Positions 53,204-62,196 of a DNA stretch of 64,000 nt are shown here, one piece after another (the first letter of the stretch is position 1; every line of letters begins with the position of its first letter). Position numbers and translations under genes: made by a program. The DNA comes from Massilia varians (GTDB lineage Bacteria > Pseudomonadota > Gammaproteobacteria > Burkholderiales > Burkholderiaceae_D), in NCBI RefSeq assembly GCF_027923905.1, contig NZ_AP026966.1, positions 3,225,001 through 3,289,000 on the forward strand. Reading direction: 5' to 3'. The notes beneath the pieces are model-generated. The model was not told the origin of the DNA, did no database searches, and saw nothing but the letters and a program-made list of their open reading frames with translations.

Positions 53204-56155
53204 ATGAGCAAGAGAGCCTCGCCCCCGTCGGACCAACGCGGGTTGCAATCACTACGTAGCGCTTCCGGCAAGCCGCGCTTGCTGGCCCTGAGCATCGCCC
53301 TCGCCTTCTCGGCCGTGGTGCCGACCGCGGCGGCCGCCCCCGCCAGCGCACCGGCCGTCTCGGTCCAGCGCGCGGCCCCGTACTGGTAGGACGTCTCCCT
53401 GGCTGCCGATTCAGCCGGCGCCAAGACCATGCAAGGCGCCCAGGACGCGAAGACCGGCAAGCAGCCCGCCCTGCAGCTCAAGCGCGCGCGCACCGCCACG
53501 CTCGACCTGGGCGGCATGCAGACGCTGACCGCCGCCGCACCGGCCGAGAACAGGACGCGCGCGATATCCAGTCCGCTGACAATCTCCCTGCCGCACCCGG
53601 ACGGCGGCTACCAGCGCTTCACGCTGGTCGAGTCCTCGATCATGGAGCCAGGCCTGGCAGCCAGGCATCCCGGCATCAAGACCTACCGGGGCCGCGGCAT
53701 CGACGATCCGAACGCCACCTTGCGCATGGACATTACCCCGCTCGGCCTGCACGCCTCGGTGCGTTCTCCGAACGGCGGCTACTACGTCGATCCCTACTAC
53801 CGCAACGACACCAGCGTCTACGTCAGCTACAGCCGCGCGGACCTGATCAACCCGCGCGCACCGCTGGTCGAACCCGCGCTGCCGGAAGCGCAACTGAGCC
53901 TGTCGCGCTCCTTCTACAAGGAAGGCGATGCCGTCGATGTGCGCGGTGCCGGCTTCGCGCCAGGCGAAAACGTCCAGCTGAGCGTGCGCGGCGAAGACGA
54001 AGGACTGGTACTGCAGAACTTGACCGCCAGGGCCGGCGAGAAGGCCAGCTCGGCGCCCTTCCAGGTGGTGGACGCCGCGGCGTCGCCCAACGCCCTGGTC
54101 GGCGACGCCCTGCGTACCTATCGCCTGGCGCTGGTCACAGACCCCACCTATGCCGCCTACTTCGGCGCCGAGAACGTCACTGCCGCCAAGGTCACGCTGA
54201 TCAACCGCGTCACCCAGGTCTACGAGGACGAAACCGCGATCCGCCTGGTGCTGATCGACGCCACCGACGCGCTCAACCTGAATACCCCGGACCAGATGAC
54301 CGGCGCCAACGGCCCCTGCGGCGGCGCAGCCTGCTTCACGCCGGCCCAGGCATCGGGCTGCGCCAGCGGCACGCTCACGCGCAACCGCGTCGTCGCCGGC
54401 CTGCTGGCCGGGGCCAGCAACTTCGACGTCGGCCACATCGCCCTCGGCCTGAATGGCGGCGGCGTCGCCAGCCTGGGCGTGGTCGGCGGCAGCTCCAAGG
54501 CGCAGGGCTGCACCGGCCTGCCGCAGCCGACCGGCGACTTCTTCGCGGTCGACTACGTTGCGCACGAACTGGGCCACCAGTTCGCGGGCAACCATACCTT
54601 CAACGGCATCAACAGCAACTGTTCCGGCGGCAACCGCAGCGCGGCCAACTCGGTCGAACCGGGCAGCGGCTCGTCGATCATGGCCTACGCCGGCATCTGC
54701 ACCGCCGACAACCTGCAGAACCACAGCGATCCCTACTGGTCGCAGCGCAGCTTCGACGAGATCGTGGCCCTGACCTCGTCCAACGAACTCACGCTCAGTG
54801 AAATCCAGATGGGTGTGCTGACCGGTTTCAACACGAACGGGCAGCAGTTCCAGATCGCCTATAACGGCGGCCTGTCGGCACCAATCGTACGCGGCGCCAA
54901 CTATACGACGGCCGGCATCAAGGCGGCGATCGAAGGCACCGCCGGCTGGCCCGCGGGCGGCACGGTGGCGGTCAGCGCATTGAGCGATACCGCCTTCACG
55001 GTGACGTTCGGCGGCGCGCTGGCCGGCGTCAACGTCGCAACGCTGCAGCTCCAGGGCTTCAGCGGCGGCAGCAGCGGCTATGTCGGCGAAATCACCGCCG
55101 GCGGCCCGACTACCCGCCGCGGGTCGGTGTCCTACAGCGGCAATACCGCGCCGGTCGTGTCGGTCACGGGCAGCTACACGATCCCGGTGCGCACGCCCTT
55201 CGCCCTGACCGGCAGCGCGGTCGATGCGGACGACGATCCGCTCACCTACCTGTGGGAGCAGAACGACCGCGGCGCCGCCACCGGCACTGCCCTGACCAGC
55301 AATCTCAAGACCAATGGTCCGCTGTTCCGCCAGTTCGGCATGCGCGCGCTGGTCTCGAACGCGGACGCGCTCGAGTTCAACTCGCCCGGGCAGAACGAGG
55401 TGAACGCGAATCCGACCCGCGTGTTCCCCGACATGGCCCAGATCCTGGCGAACAACACCAACGCCCGTACCGGCGCCTGCCCGGCCCCCAGCTCGCCGCT
55501 GACCGCGGCCGAGATCGAGTGCTATTCGGAGTTCCTGCCGACCGCCGCCTACGTCGGCTTCAACGCCAACGCCAACCCGGCCTCGCTCAACTTCAAGCTG
55601 ACGGTACGCGACGGCCGCGGGGGCGTGAACAGCGCCACCACGAACCTGGTGCTGGCGCCGCTGGCCGGCCCCTTCCTGGTCACCTCGCAGGGTGCGCCTG
55701 CAACGCTGGATGCCGGCAGCATCCAGAACGTGACCTGGAACGTGGCCAACACCAATGCCGCGCCGGTGAACACCTCGGCCGTGAAGATCAGCCTGTCGAC
55801 CGACGGCGGCGCGACCTAGCCTTATGTACTGGCCGAGTCGGCCCCGAACACCGGCAGCGCCAGCGTGCAGCTGCCGGCGATCGCCGCCGCGGCCGCGCGC
55901 ATCAAGGTGGCAGCGGTCGGCAACGTGTTCTTCGACGTGTCGGACGCGGACATCGCGATCCGCCTGCGCGCGGACGCCAATGGCGACGGCATGGTCGACT
56001 GTGCCGACGTGGCCATCGTTAAGGCCTCGGTTGGCAAGCGCAGCGGCCAGGCGAGCTTCGATCCGCGCGCGGACGTCACCGGTGACGGCATCGTCGACCT
56101 GCGCGATCTGGCCTATGTCAACCAGCGCCTGGCGCCGGGCAGCGTCTGCAACTGA
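53204..56155 (+). pseudogene. Secreted reprolysin-like zinc protease with C-terminal dockerin, interrupted by two in-frame TAG codons
   Basis: One reading frame of 984 codons runs from ATG 53204 to TGA 56153 with no frameshift, but codon 62 (53387-53389) and codon 872 (55817-55819) are TAG. Residues 24-46 form a signal peptide. A propeptide-like region follows, then a metzincin domain with HELGHQFAGNH (His near 454) and a Met-turn (SSIMAYAGIC), Ig-like and beta domains, and a final dockerin of two Ca-binding repeats (DANGDGMVDCADVAIVK, DVTGDGIVDLRDLAYVN). Homologues I recall read GGAT-Phe/Trp-PYVL at the second stop, consistent with TGG to TAG; the first fits CAG to TAG. It may be a young pseudogene, a case of readthrough, or a sequencing error. 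The cohesin gene follows. Confidence 0.85.
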
Positions 56156-56167
56156 CGCGCACGCGCC

Positions 56168-56195
56168 ATCCGGGCGGGCGCCAGCCCGCCCGGAT
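56168..56195. repeat. 12-bp perfect hairpin between the protease and cohesin genes
   Basis: ATCCGGGCGGGC and GCCCGCCCGGAT enclose a GCCA loop, 13 bp after the protease frame ends. No T-run follows, so it more likely stabilises or attenuates mRNA than ends it outright. Confidence 0.55.
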
Positions 56196-56223
56196 CAAAC
56201 TAATGTTTATCAAGGACTAACAA

Positions 56224-56805
56224 ATGTTTAAACTGAAAACCTTCCTGGCTGCCGCCCTGCTGGCCGTCACCGCCCAAGCCTGGGCCGCACCGATCCTGAG
56301 CGCCGACGCCACGCCGACTCCGGCCACCGCCGGCGCCAGGCTCGACGTCGACGTGCGCATCGCGGATATCGTCGACGTGTTTGCCTACCAGTTTACGCTG
56401 AACTACGATGCCAGCCTGCTTCAGGCGACCGGCATCAGCGAAGGCAGCTTCCTGGGTGCGGGCGGGCCGACCGACTGGTTCGTTCTCGGCATCGACAACG
56501 ACGCGGGCAGCATCTCCTTCGTGCTCGGCTCCCTGGTCGGCGCAGTGCCAGGCGTATCGGGCAGCGGTAACCTGGCGAGCATCGCCTTCCAGGCGATCGG
56601 CATCGGCAATGCGGCGCTGTCGTTCTCGGACGTGCTGTTCCTCGACAGTAGTCTGAACGATATCGATGTCGAATTCGGTAATTTAACGATCGGCATCGCC
56701 CCCGCCTCGGGCAACGTGCCGGAGCCGGCCAGCCTCGCCCTGTTCGGCATCGGCCTGGCCGGCGCCGGCCTGCTGCGCCGCCGCGCCGCTCTAGCACGCG
56801 TCTGA
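56224..56805 (+). CDS. Cohesin-domain protein with PEP-CTERM sorting signal
   Basis: 193 residues. The signal peptide ends AQAWA (about 20). A single cohesin domain (about 25-150) is recognisable by DVDVRIADIVDVFAYQFTL, YDASLLQATGI, GSFLGAGG, ISFVLGSLVG and SGSGNLASIAFQA. The C-terminus is a PEP-CTERM signal: VPEP at 165-168, a hydrophobic helix, then RRR. Exosortase would cut and anchor it on the cell surface or in the exopolysaccharide matrix. Cohesins bind dockerins with calcium. The only dockerin visible is on the protease 69 bp upstream, so the two are probable partners. No exosortase gene lies in the window. Confidence 0.9.
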   Translation: MFKLKTFLAAALLAVTAQAWAAPILSADATPTPATAGARLDVDVRIADIVDVFAYQFTLNYDASLLQATGISEGSFLGAGGPTDWFVLGIDNDAGSISFVLGSLVGAVPGVSGSGNLASIAFQAIGIGNAALSFSDVLFLDSSLNDIDVEFGNLTIGIAPASGNVPEPASLALFGIGLAGAGLLRRRAALARV

Positions 56806-56816
56806 GCGCATCCTCC

Positions 56817-56873
56817 GCGGCCCCACGGACGTCGCCCTTACTGGCGCCGTCCGGCAAGCAAGCGTGGGGCCGC
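56817..56873. terminator. Bidirectional hairpin between the cohesin and MFS genes
   Basis: GCGGCCCCACG (56817-56827) pairs exactly with CGTGGGGCCGC (56863-56873), and an inner GGACG...CGTCC pair extends it. It lies between convergent genes and probably ends both transcripts, although T-runs are absent. Confidence 0.5.
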
Positions 56874-56893
56874 GCGAGACGCCAGCCCCGGGT

Positions 56894-58231
56894 CTATTCC
56901 AGCGCGCGCCGGCGCGACTCCAGGTCGACGCAGGCGATCGCGATCGCGCCGATCACCAGGAAGGCCGCCAGCATGGCCAGCGCCAGCGTGAAACGGGTCG
57001 CCATCACCGGCGCCACGATGCTCGGCGCGAACAGGCCGCCGAAGCGGGCCACCGCGCCGGCCATGCCCATGCCGCTGGCGCGCAGGCCGGTCGGATACAC
57101 CTCCGGCGTGAACGCATACAGCGCGCCCCAGGTGCCCAGCAGCGCAAAGCTCATCAACAGGGTCGAACCGACCACCAGCCAGGTAGCGCTGCCCAGGCTG
57201 TAGGCCATGCAGCCGGCGGCGCTCAGCAGCAGGAAGCCGACCAGGGTCGGCTTGCGTCCCCAGCGCTCCACGCCATAGGCAGCCAGCGCAAAGCCCGGCA
57301 GCTGCACCAGCGCCAGCAGGATCAGGAATTCCTGCCCGCGCATGAAGCCGAATCCCTCGCTGCTCAGCTTGACCGGCAGGTAGACGAAGATGCCATAGTA
57401 GGCGACGGAGATCAGCATCCATGCCGCGAACAGCGCGGTGCTGCGGCGCCGCAGCTTGCCGGAGAATAGCGCCGCCATCGGCTGCCTGCCGCCGGTGTCC
57501 GGCGCCAGGGGCCGGATCTCGACCCGGCGGCCGTTCACCGCGGCCACCCGCGCCAGCACGGCGCGCGCCTGCTCCCCCTTGCCGCTGCGGTTGAGGTACA
57601 TGGGGGATTCGGGCACGTACAGGCGCAGGACGACGCCGAACAGGGCCGGCAGGCCGGTCACCAGGAAGATCACCCGCCAGGCGTCGACTCCCCAGCGCAG
57701 CGCGACCAGAGCCAGCACCGCCAGCAGGATGGTGCCGACGGCCCAGAAGGATTCGAGCAGCACCAGCCAGCGTCCGCGCCGGTCGCTGGGCAGGAATTCG
57801 GCCATCATGGTGTAGTCGACGGGCAGCGTGCCGCCGACGCCGACACCGGTCAGGAAGCGCAGCACCAGCAGCCAGCCCAGGTCGGGCGCGAAGGCCGAGG
57901 CCACCCCGAAGCAGGCATCGAGCAGCACCGCCGCCATCAGCACCGGCCGGCGCCCGATGCGGTCCGCCAGACGCCCGAAACCGAAGGCGCCGACCAGCAT
58001 CCCGACAAAAAACCAGGTCCCGGTCCGCAGCGCTTCCGGCAGCGTGACCCCGAAGGTCTGCGCGATCGATGGCGCGCTGAAGCCGATCGACAGCACCTGC
58101 ATGGCGTCGGCCATCCAGACCAGGCCGAAGATGGCGAACAGGCGGTACTGGAAGCGGCCGACGCCGGCCGCCTGCAGTCCCTGCTCTACGGTCGCGGTCA
58201 TGGTGGACATCGTCGTTGTTCTCGCGGTCAT
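56894..58231 (-). CDS. MFS transporter (sugar-porter / AAHS-like)
   Basis: 445 residues and twelve membrane helices. The helix 2-3 loop motif reads GRLADRIGRRPVL, and helix 4-5 has R-F-L-T-G-V-G-V-G-G-T-LP, both typical of the metabolite:H+ symporter group. A central loop of about 60 residues is Arg-rich. The substrate is probably an organic acid or aromatic compound, by family. ATG 58231 is used; ATG 58210 is an alternative. The gene is 101 bp downstream of the aldehyde dehydrogenase gene, with a terminator between. Confidence 0.88.
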   Translation of the reverse strand: MTARTTTMSTMTATVEQGLQAAGVGRFQYRLFAIFGLVWMADAMQVLSIGFSAPSIAQTFGVTLPEALRTGTWFFVGMLVGAFGFGRLADRIGRRPVLMAAVLLDACFGVASAFAPDLGWLLVLRFLTGVGVGGTLPVDYTMMAEFLPSDRRGRWLVLLESFWAVGTILLAVLALVALRWGVDAWRVIFLVTGLPALFGVVLRLYVPESPMYLNRSGKGEQARAVLARVAAVNGRRVEIRPLAPDTGGRQPMAALFSGKLRRRSTALFAAWMLISVAYYGIFVYLPVKLSSEGFGFMRGQEFLILLALVQLPGFALAAYGVERWGRKPTLVGFLLLSAAGCMAYSLGSATWLVVGSTLLMSFALLGTWGALYAFTPEVYPTGLRASGMGMAGAVARFGGLFAPSIVAPVMATRFTLALAMLAAFLVIGAIAIACVDLESRRRALE

Positions 58232-58292
58232 GGCTGGAGTGTGCGGGAATATTGCAGGGCCAACAGTGCAATGGAAAACACTGGGACGAAAA

Positions 58293-58317
58293 AAATGCCT
58301 GCAATGCAGGCATTTTC
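58293..58317 (-). terminator. Rho-independent terminator of the aldehyde dehydrogenase gene
   Basis: On the minus strand an 11-bp stem (AAAATGCCTGC paired with GCAGGCATTTT, ATT loop) runs into a T-run. It lies 16 bp after the stop of the aldehyde dehydrogenase, so the MFS gene needs its own promoter. Confidence 0.85.
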
Positions 58318-58332
58318 GGGAGCTTCGGCGTG

Positions 58333-59778
58333 TTACACGCCAACCATCGAGACGGCCTTGGTGTTCAGGTAGGACTCCAGCGCTTCCGGACCGCCCTCGG
58401 ACCCGTAGCCCGAATCCTTGATGCCGCCGAACGGCAGCTCGGCGCTCGGGGTGGCGGGCTGGTTAATCCAGAGCATGCCGACTTCGACGCGGTTCATCAG
58501 GAGCTGGGCGTACTTGATCGAGCGGGTGAAGGCGTAGCCGGCCAGGCCATACGGCAGGCGGTTCGCTTCCGCGATCGCATCTTCCAGGCTGTCGAAACCG
58601 CGCACCGCTGCCAGCGGGCCGAAGGGCTCGTCGTTGAACACGCTCGCGGCCAAAGGCACGTCGGCCAGCACGGTCGGGGCGAAGAAGTTGCCGGCGTCGC
58701 CGACGCGCTCGCCGCCGGTGGCGACGACGGCGCCCTTGGCGCGTGCGTCTTCGACGAACTGGGCCATGGCGCTCAGGCGGCGCGGATTGGCCAGCGGCCC
58801 GAGGGTGGTGCCCTCCTGCAGGCCGTCGCCCAGCTTCAGGCCTTCGGCATGCGCCACCAGTGCGCGCGTGAATTCGTCCTTGATCGCGTTGTGCACCAGG
58901 AAGCGGGTCGGCGAGATGCACACCTGGCCGGCGTTGCGGAACTTGGCCGCGCCGGCCGCCTTGACGGCCAGGGCCACGTCCGCGTCCTCGGCGATGATCA
59001 CCGGGGCATGGCCGCCCAGCTCCATGGTCGCGCGCTTCATGTGGGCGCCGGCCAGGGCGGCGAGCTGCTTGCCGACCGGGGTCGAGCCGGTGAAAGTGAC
59101 CTTGCGGATGATCGGGTGCGGAATCAGGTAGCCGGAGATCTCGGCCGGGTCGCCGAACACCAGGCCGACCACTCCCGGCGGCACGCCGGCATCGACGAAG
59201 CACTGGAACAGGGCCGCCGGCGAGGCCGGGGTCTCTTCCGGCGCCTTGCACAGGAAGGAGCAGCCGGTGGCCAGGGCGGCGGCCAGCTTGCGCACCACCT
59301 GGTTGATCGGGAAGTTCCACGGGGTGAAGGCGGCCACCGGGCCGACCGGCTCCTTGAGCACCAGCTGCTGGGCGGCCGGGTTGCGCGACGGCACGATGCG
59401 GCCATACACGCGCATGCCTTCGGCGGCGAACCAGTCGATGATCTCGGCGCCGGCCATGGCTTCCATCTTCGCTTCGGCCAGCGGCTTGCCCTGCTCCTGG
59501 GTCAGCAGGCGGGCGATGTCGCCGGCGCGCTCGCGCAGCAGGTTGGCGGCGCGGCGCATGGTGGCGGCGCGCTCGGCGGCGGTAACGTTACGCCAGGTCT
59601 CGAAGCCCTTTTGCGCCGCGGCCAGGGCGCGGTCCAGGTCGGCGACGCTGGCGTGGGCCACGGTGCCGATCGACTGGCCGGTGGCGGGGTTCACCACGGG
59701 GATCGTCTTGCCGCCCGTCGCGTCTTGCCATTCGTTGGCGATGAGGAGTCGGGTATCTGGATAGCTGGAAGTCGTCAT
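58333..59778 (-). CDS. NAD(P)-dependent aldehyde dehydrogenase (succinate-semialdehyde dehydrogenase family)
   Basis: 481 residues from the ATG at 59778 with GAGG upstream; the longer frame starts at 59787. Complete ALDH fold: cofactor site [25 protein letters not shown], catalytic Glu in [11 protein letters not shown] and catalytic Cys in [12 protein letters not shown]. The CISPTRF context differs from E. coli GabD (CVCANR), so the natural semialdehyde may not be succinic. It could process an aldehyde from a sugar acid or amine pathway. It is a single gene with its own terminator. Confidence 0.9.
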   Translation of the reverse strand: MTTSSYPDTRLLIANEWQDATGGKTIPVVNPATGQSIGTVAHASVADLDRALAAAQKGFETWRNVTAAERAATMRRAANLLRERAGDIARLLTQEQGKPLAEAKMEAMAGAEIIDWFAAEGMRVYGRIVPSRNPAAQQLVLKEPVGPVAAFTPWNFPINQVVRKLAAALATGCSFLCKAPEETPASPAALFQCFVDAGVPPGVVGLVFGDPAEISGYLIPHPIIRKVTFTGSTPVGKQLAALAGAHMKRATMELGGHAPVIIAEDADVALAVKAAGAAKFRNAGQVCISPTRFLVHNAIKDEFTRALVAHAEGLKLGDGLQEGTTLGPLANPRRLSAMAQFVEDARAKGAVVATGGERVGDAGNFFAPTVLADVPLAASVFNDEPFGPLAAVRGFDSLEDAIAEANRLPYGLAGYAFTRSIKYAQLLMNRVEVGMLWINQPATPSAELPFGGIKDSGYGSEGGPEALESYLNTKAVSMVGV

Positions 59779-59884
59779 GGGCCTCAAGTCCTGTGTTGAA
59801 TGAATCGTAAATCATGATCATAACCGTTGTTCGCTTGCCCTGCAGGCCGGCGCGCCGGGTCCGGGCTGCGGCCAAAAAAGAAAA

Positions 59885-59898
59885 CCCGCCGAGGCGGG
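59885..59898 (-). terminator. Rho-independent terminator of the 47-residue gene
   Basis: On the minus strand CCCGCC-TC-GGCGGG is followed by TTTTCTTTTTT (59884 to 59874). It lies 70 bp after the stop of the small membrane protein and supports the idea that this gene is transcribed. Confidence 0.8.
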
Positions 59899-59968
59899 CT
59901 TCCTGCTCAGCTGGACGATAGTTCGCAGAAACCATCGTATTGCTGGCAGGTGATAAGAAGATTGCCGA

Positions 59969-60112
59969 TTAAATGCGGCAAAGCCTGGCGCGGCGGACGT
60001 ATCTGCGCCGATTTCGCTCGTTGATCAAGATGATCACGATCAACACAACTGCTTCGAACGGTTGGTCCTTGATCAGGTGTACAAGTTGAGTCATGGTTTC
60101 GAGGTCAAACAT
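59969..60112 (-). CDS. Small membrane protein, 47 residues
   Basis: The ATG at 60112 has AAAGGAAG at ideal spacing; the longer frame to 60229 lacks one. The peptide starts MFDLETMTQLVHL, has one hydrophobic helix (about 20-31, EAVVLIVIILIN) and a strongly basic tail (NERNRRRYVRRARL). A terminator follows, so the unit has ribosome site, frame and terminator. One TM plus basic tail fits small regulators of membrane complexes or type I toxin-like peptides, but no antisense partner is evident. Function is unknown. Confidence 0.6.
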   Translation of the reverse strand: MFDLETMTQLVHLIKDQPFEAVVLIVIILINERNRRRYVRRARLCRI

Positions 60113-60415
60113 GATGCTTCCTTTAAAAAGGTTGGAAGGACTCGCCGATAGGACATCCACAAGCTTCCTTCTGGGTGCTTTTTCCGCGAGCACATGTTCG
60201 ACCGGCCCATTCCTCAGCAGTTGCCGCAAGTCGGTGCCAAGCTGAGCCGTATCAATAGGACCCGCTTAGGCGCCAGATGCCTGCCTTTAGATTGGCAGAA
60301 AGAGACAAGTGGCAGATGACCAAGCTTAAGCTGAGCAAAGACAGTGAGCGGCCACCTTTGATTCCATACAATCCCATGGAGCGGTAATGTCGAGCCAAAG
60401 GATGTTGGAAAGCTA
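60113..60415. other. 303-bp lower-GC intergenic stretch with a possible small ORF
   Basis: This stretch is clearly less GC-rich than its surroundings. It contains the upstream region of the small membrane protein and a 36-codon frame (60277-60387, stop TAA; inner ATG at 60316) ending RPPLIPYNPMER. Neither start has a convincing ribosome binding site. The frame ends 28 bp before the next gene. Confidence 0.4.
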
Positions 60416-60976
60416 ATGGAAAGCGTGATCGTCTACACAGGGAAGGACTTGCGCCGCATGCGGGAGGAAGGCGGCTGCGGCCACTGGACCGCCAGCCCGA
60501 TCCGGGTGGAGGCCGCCCAGTACCTGGTATGCGTACGGAACCGCCGCGAGCAATGGGCCGCGATGGACCACGAGCACGGCGTGGCTTTCCTGATTGCGAA
60601 AATCACCGGCACCAAGCCGTCGATGCATGCGGCGAGGATCACGATTGAATTCGACAGCTATGCCTTGCTCGCTATCCCCGATGCCTGGCAGCTGCTGGCC
60701 AAGGGTCAGCGTTTTCCTGTCGCCTACATGGAAACCGCTGACTTGTTCACCAGGCTGACCCTGGACCCGGACGCGCTGGCCTGGAAGCCGTTTACCACCA
60801 ACCCAGGCCCTGTCCAGCGACACCTGGCGGATGCGCCTGGCGCGTACAGCGGTGCGCCCGATGCGGGCCGCAGCAACGTGGAGAGCTTTACCAATGCCAT
60901 CGCCGATGCCAAGCGTAAGCTGGCCGACTCCCTTGGCATAGCTTCCGAGAAGATCGAGATAACGATTCGCCTGTAA
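60416..60976 (+). CDS. Hypothetical protein, 186 residues
   Basis: The ATG at 60416 follows AAAGGATGTTGGAAAG. The protein is soluble and of mixed composition. It begins with ESVIVYTGKDLRRMREEGGCGHW and has a compact middle part (EHGVAFLIAKITG, ARITIEFDSYALL). The last 40 residues look helical and charged (NAIADAKRKLADSLG). There is no signal peptide or membrane segment. It lies in a region of lower GC than the rest, which hints at transfer. I do not recognise it. Confidence 0.7.
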   Translation: MESVIVYTGKDLRRMREEGGCGHWTASPIRVEAAQYLVCVRNRREQWAAMDHEHGVAFLIAKITGTKPSMHAARITIEFDSYALLAIPDAWQLLAKGQRFPVAYMETADLFTRLTLDPDALAWKPFTTNPGPVQRHLADAPGAYSGAPDAGRSNVESFTNAIADAKRKLADSLGIASEKIEITIRL

Positions 60977-60985
60977 GGCAGCGAG

Positions 60986-61864
60986 TCAAGGCAGCGCCAG
61001 CACCGTATGCGGCAATCCCGGCGTATCGACACGGAAGGCAAACAGTCCGCCCGCCAGCGGCTGCTCGAGACGCTGCGCCGGCGACAGCCCTTTCCAGGCC
61101 GTGGTCACATAAGCCGTGCGCAGGTCCGGGCCACCGAAGGCCAACTTGGTAATGTTCGTGCATGGGAAGCGGACGCTGCCCACCAGCCGTCCGGCCGCCG
61201 TGTAGCGTTCGATGCGGCCGGCGCCGAACAGGGCGATCCACAGGTGGCCTTCGCAGTCCACCGCCATGCCGTCCGGACGGCTGCCCTCCGGCAGTTGCAG
61301 GAACACCCGCTTGGCGGCCAGGCTGCCGTCCTCGCGCAGGTCGAAGGCGTACACGCGCCGCAGCGGCGTATCGGTGTGATACAGGGTTTTCCCGTCCGGG
61401 CTGATGGCCGGGCCATTGGTGATGATGTAGCCGTCATCGGCGCGCGCCAGGACGCCGTCGCGGCCGAGCCGGTACAGGGCGCCGGTCGGCGCGGCCTGGC
61501 CGTCGTCCATCGATCCGAACCAGAGGTTGCCGCCGGCGTCGACGTGGCCGTCGTTGAAACGATTGCCCGGCAGGTCCTCCTCGATGCGCCGCAGCGGCGC
61601 GAACGCGCCGGCCGCCGGGTCAAAGCGGTACAGGCCGTCTTCCAGGGCGCAGACCATGCTGCCGTCGGCGGCGGGCACCACGAAACCGGGCTGGCCGGGC
61701 GCGTTCCAGCTGCGCCGCGCGCTGCCGTCCGCGGCGCAGCGGTGGATGCGCCTGCCCTTGATGTCGACGAAATAGACCGCGCTGGCGGCGGCGTGCCACA
61801 GGGCGCCCTCGCCCAGGTGGGCGCCGACGTCCCAGATGCACTGGGGTGTTGTGAGAATATTCAT
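60986..61864 (-). CDS. SMP-30/gluconolactonase-family lactonase
   Basis: 292 residues, the family norm. The six-bladed propeller metal ligands are readable: Glu in HLGEGALWHA, Asn in GNRFNDGHVD, Asn in IITNGPAISPDGKTLY and Asp in RPDGMAVDCEGHLW. It should hydrolyse a sugar-acid or similar lactone in the cytosol with a divalent metal. A sugar oxidation pathway is implied but not encoded nearby. ATG 61864 begins MNILTTPQ. Confidence 0.9.
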   Translation of the reverse strand: MNILTTPQCIWDVGAHLGEGALWHAAASAVYFVDIKGRRIHRCAADGSARRSWNAPGQPGFVVPAADGSMVCALEDGLYRFDPAAGAFAPLRRIEEDLPGNRFNDGHVDAGGNLWFGSMDDGQAAPTGALYRLGRDGVLARADDGYIITNGPAISPDGKTLYHTDTPLRRVYAFDLREDGSLAAKRVFLQLPEGSRPDGMAVDCEGHLWIALFGAGRIERYTAAGRLVGSVRFPCTNITKLAFGGPDLRTAYVTTAWKGLSPAQRLEQPLAGGLFAFRVDTPGLPHTVLALP

Positions 61865-61899
61865 CGGCGCATTGTAGCGCCGCAGGAGCTTGGGACCGC

Positions 61900-62043
61900 T
61901 TACAGGTAGCGGTAGCCGATGTCGCTGTACGGAGCGCCCGCCAGCTCGAAGGCACGGCGCAGCAAGGCGCCAAGGCGGCGCGCAAGACGGCCGAAGGTGT
62001 CGGTTGCTTCTGGACGGGTCGGGTGGATGGCGATGGCGTTCAT
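61900..62043 (-). CDS. Small hypothetical protein, 47 residues
   Basis: The frame starts at ATG 62043 with GAGGGA upstream and runs to a TAA. The peptide begins MNAIAIHPTRPEATDTF, has an amphipathic Arg/Leu helix (GRLARRLGALLRRAFELAG), and ends PYSDIGYRYL. The amphipathic basic helix suggests membrane or nucleic-acid contact. It is 35 bp upstream of the SMP-30 gene on the same strand and probably shares its transcript. The family is not recognised; the good ribosome site and codon use argue that it is real. Confidence 0.6.
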   Translation of the reverse strand: MNAIAIHPTRPEATDTFGRLARRLGALLRRAFELAGAPYSDIGYRYL

Positions 62044-62196
62044 GCTGTGTCCCTCAATGATGTTGCGTTTAGCGATAGGGAGAGTTTACAGCAGCGCCAG
62101 ATATATATCCAATTTCTATTTCCGATCACCGCGATAAGTTTTGCAAATATCATGAACAGCCTGGTGCATGCGTGATATCAGCCGGGCTTATATGAC

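Noticed and set aside
53429..55819. Intact protease starting at ATG 53429
   Set aside because: This start lacks a signal peptide and ribosome site, while the upstream fragment in the same frame supplies both.
55865..56155. Separate small gene starting at GTG 55865
   Set aside because: It is the in-frame continuation of the protease (dockerin tail) after the second TAG, with no ribosome binding site or signal peptide.
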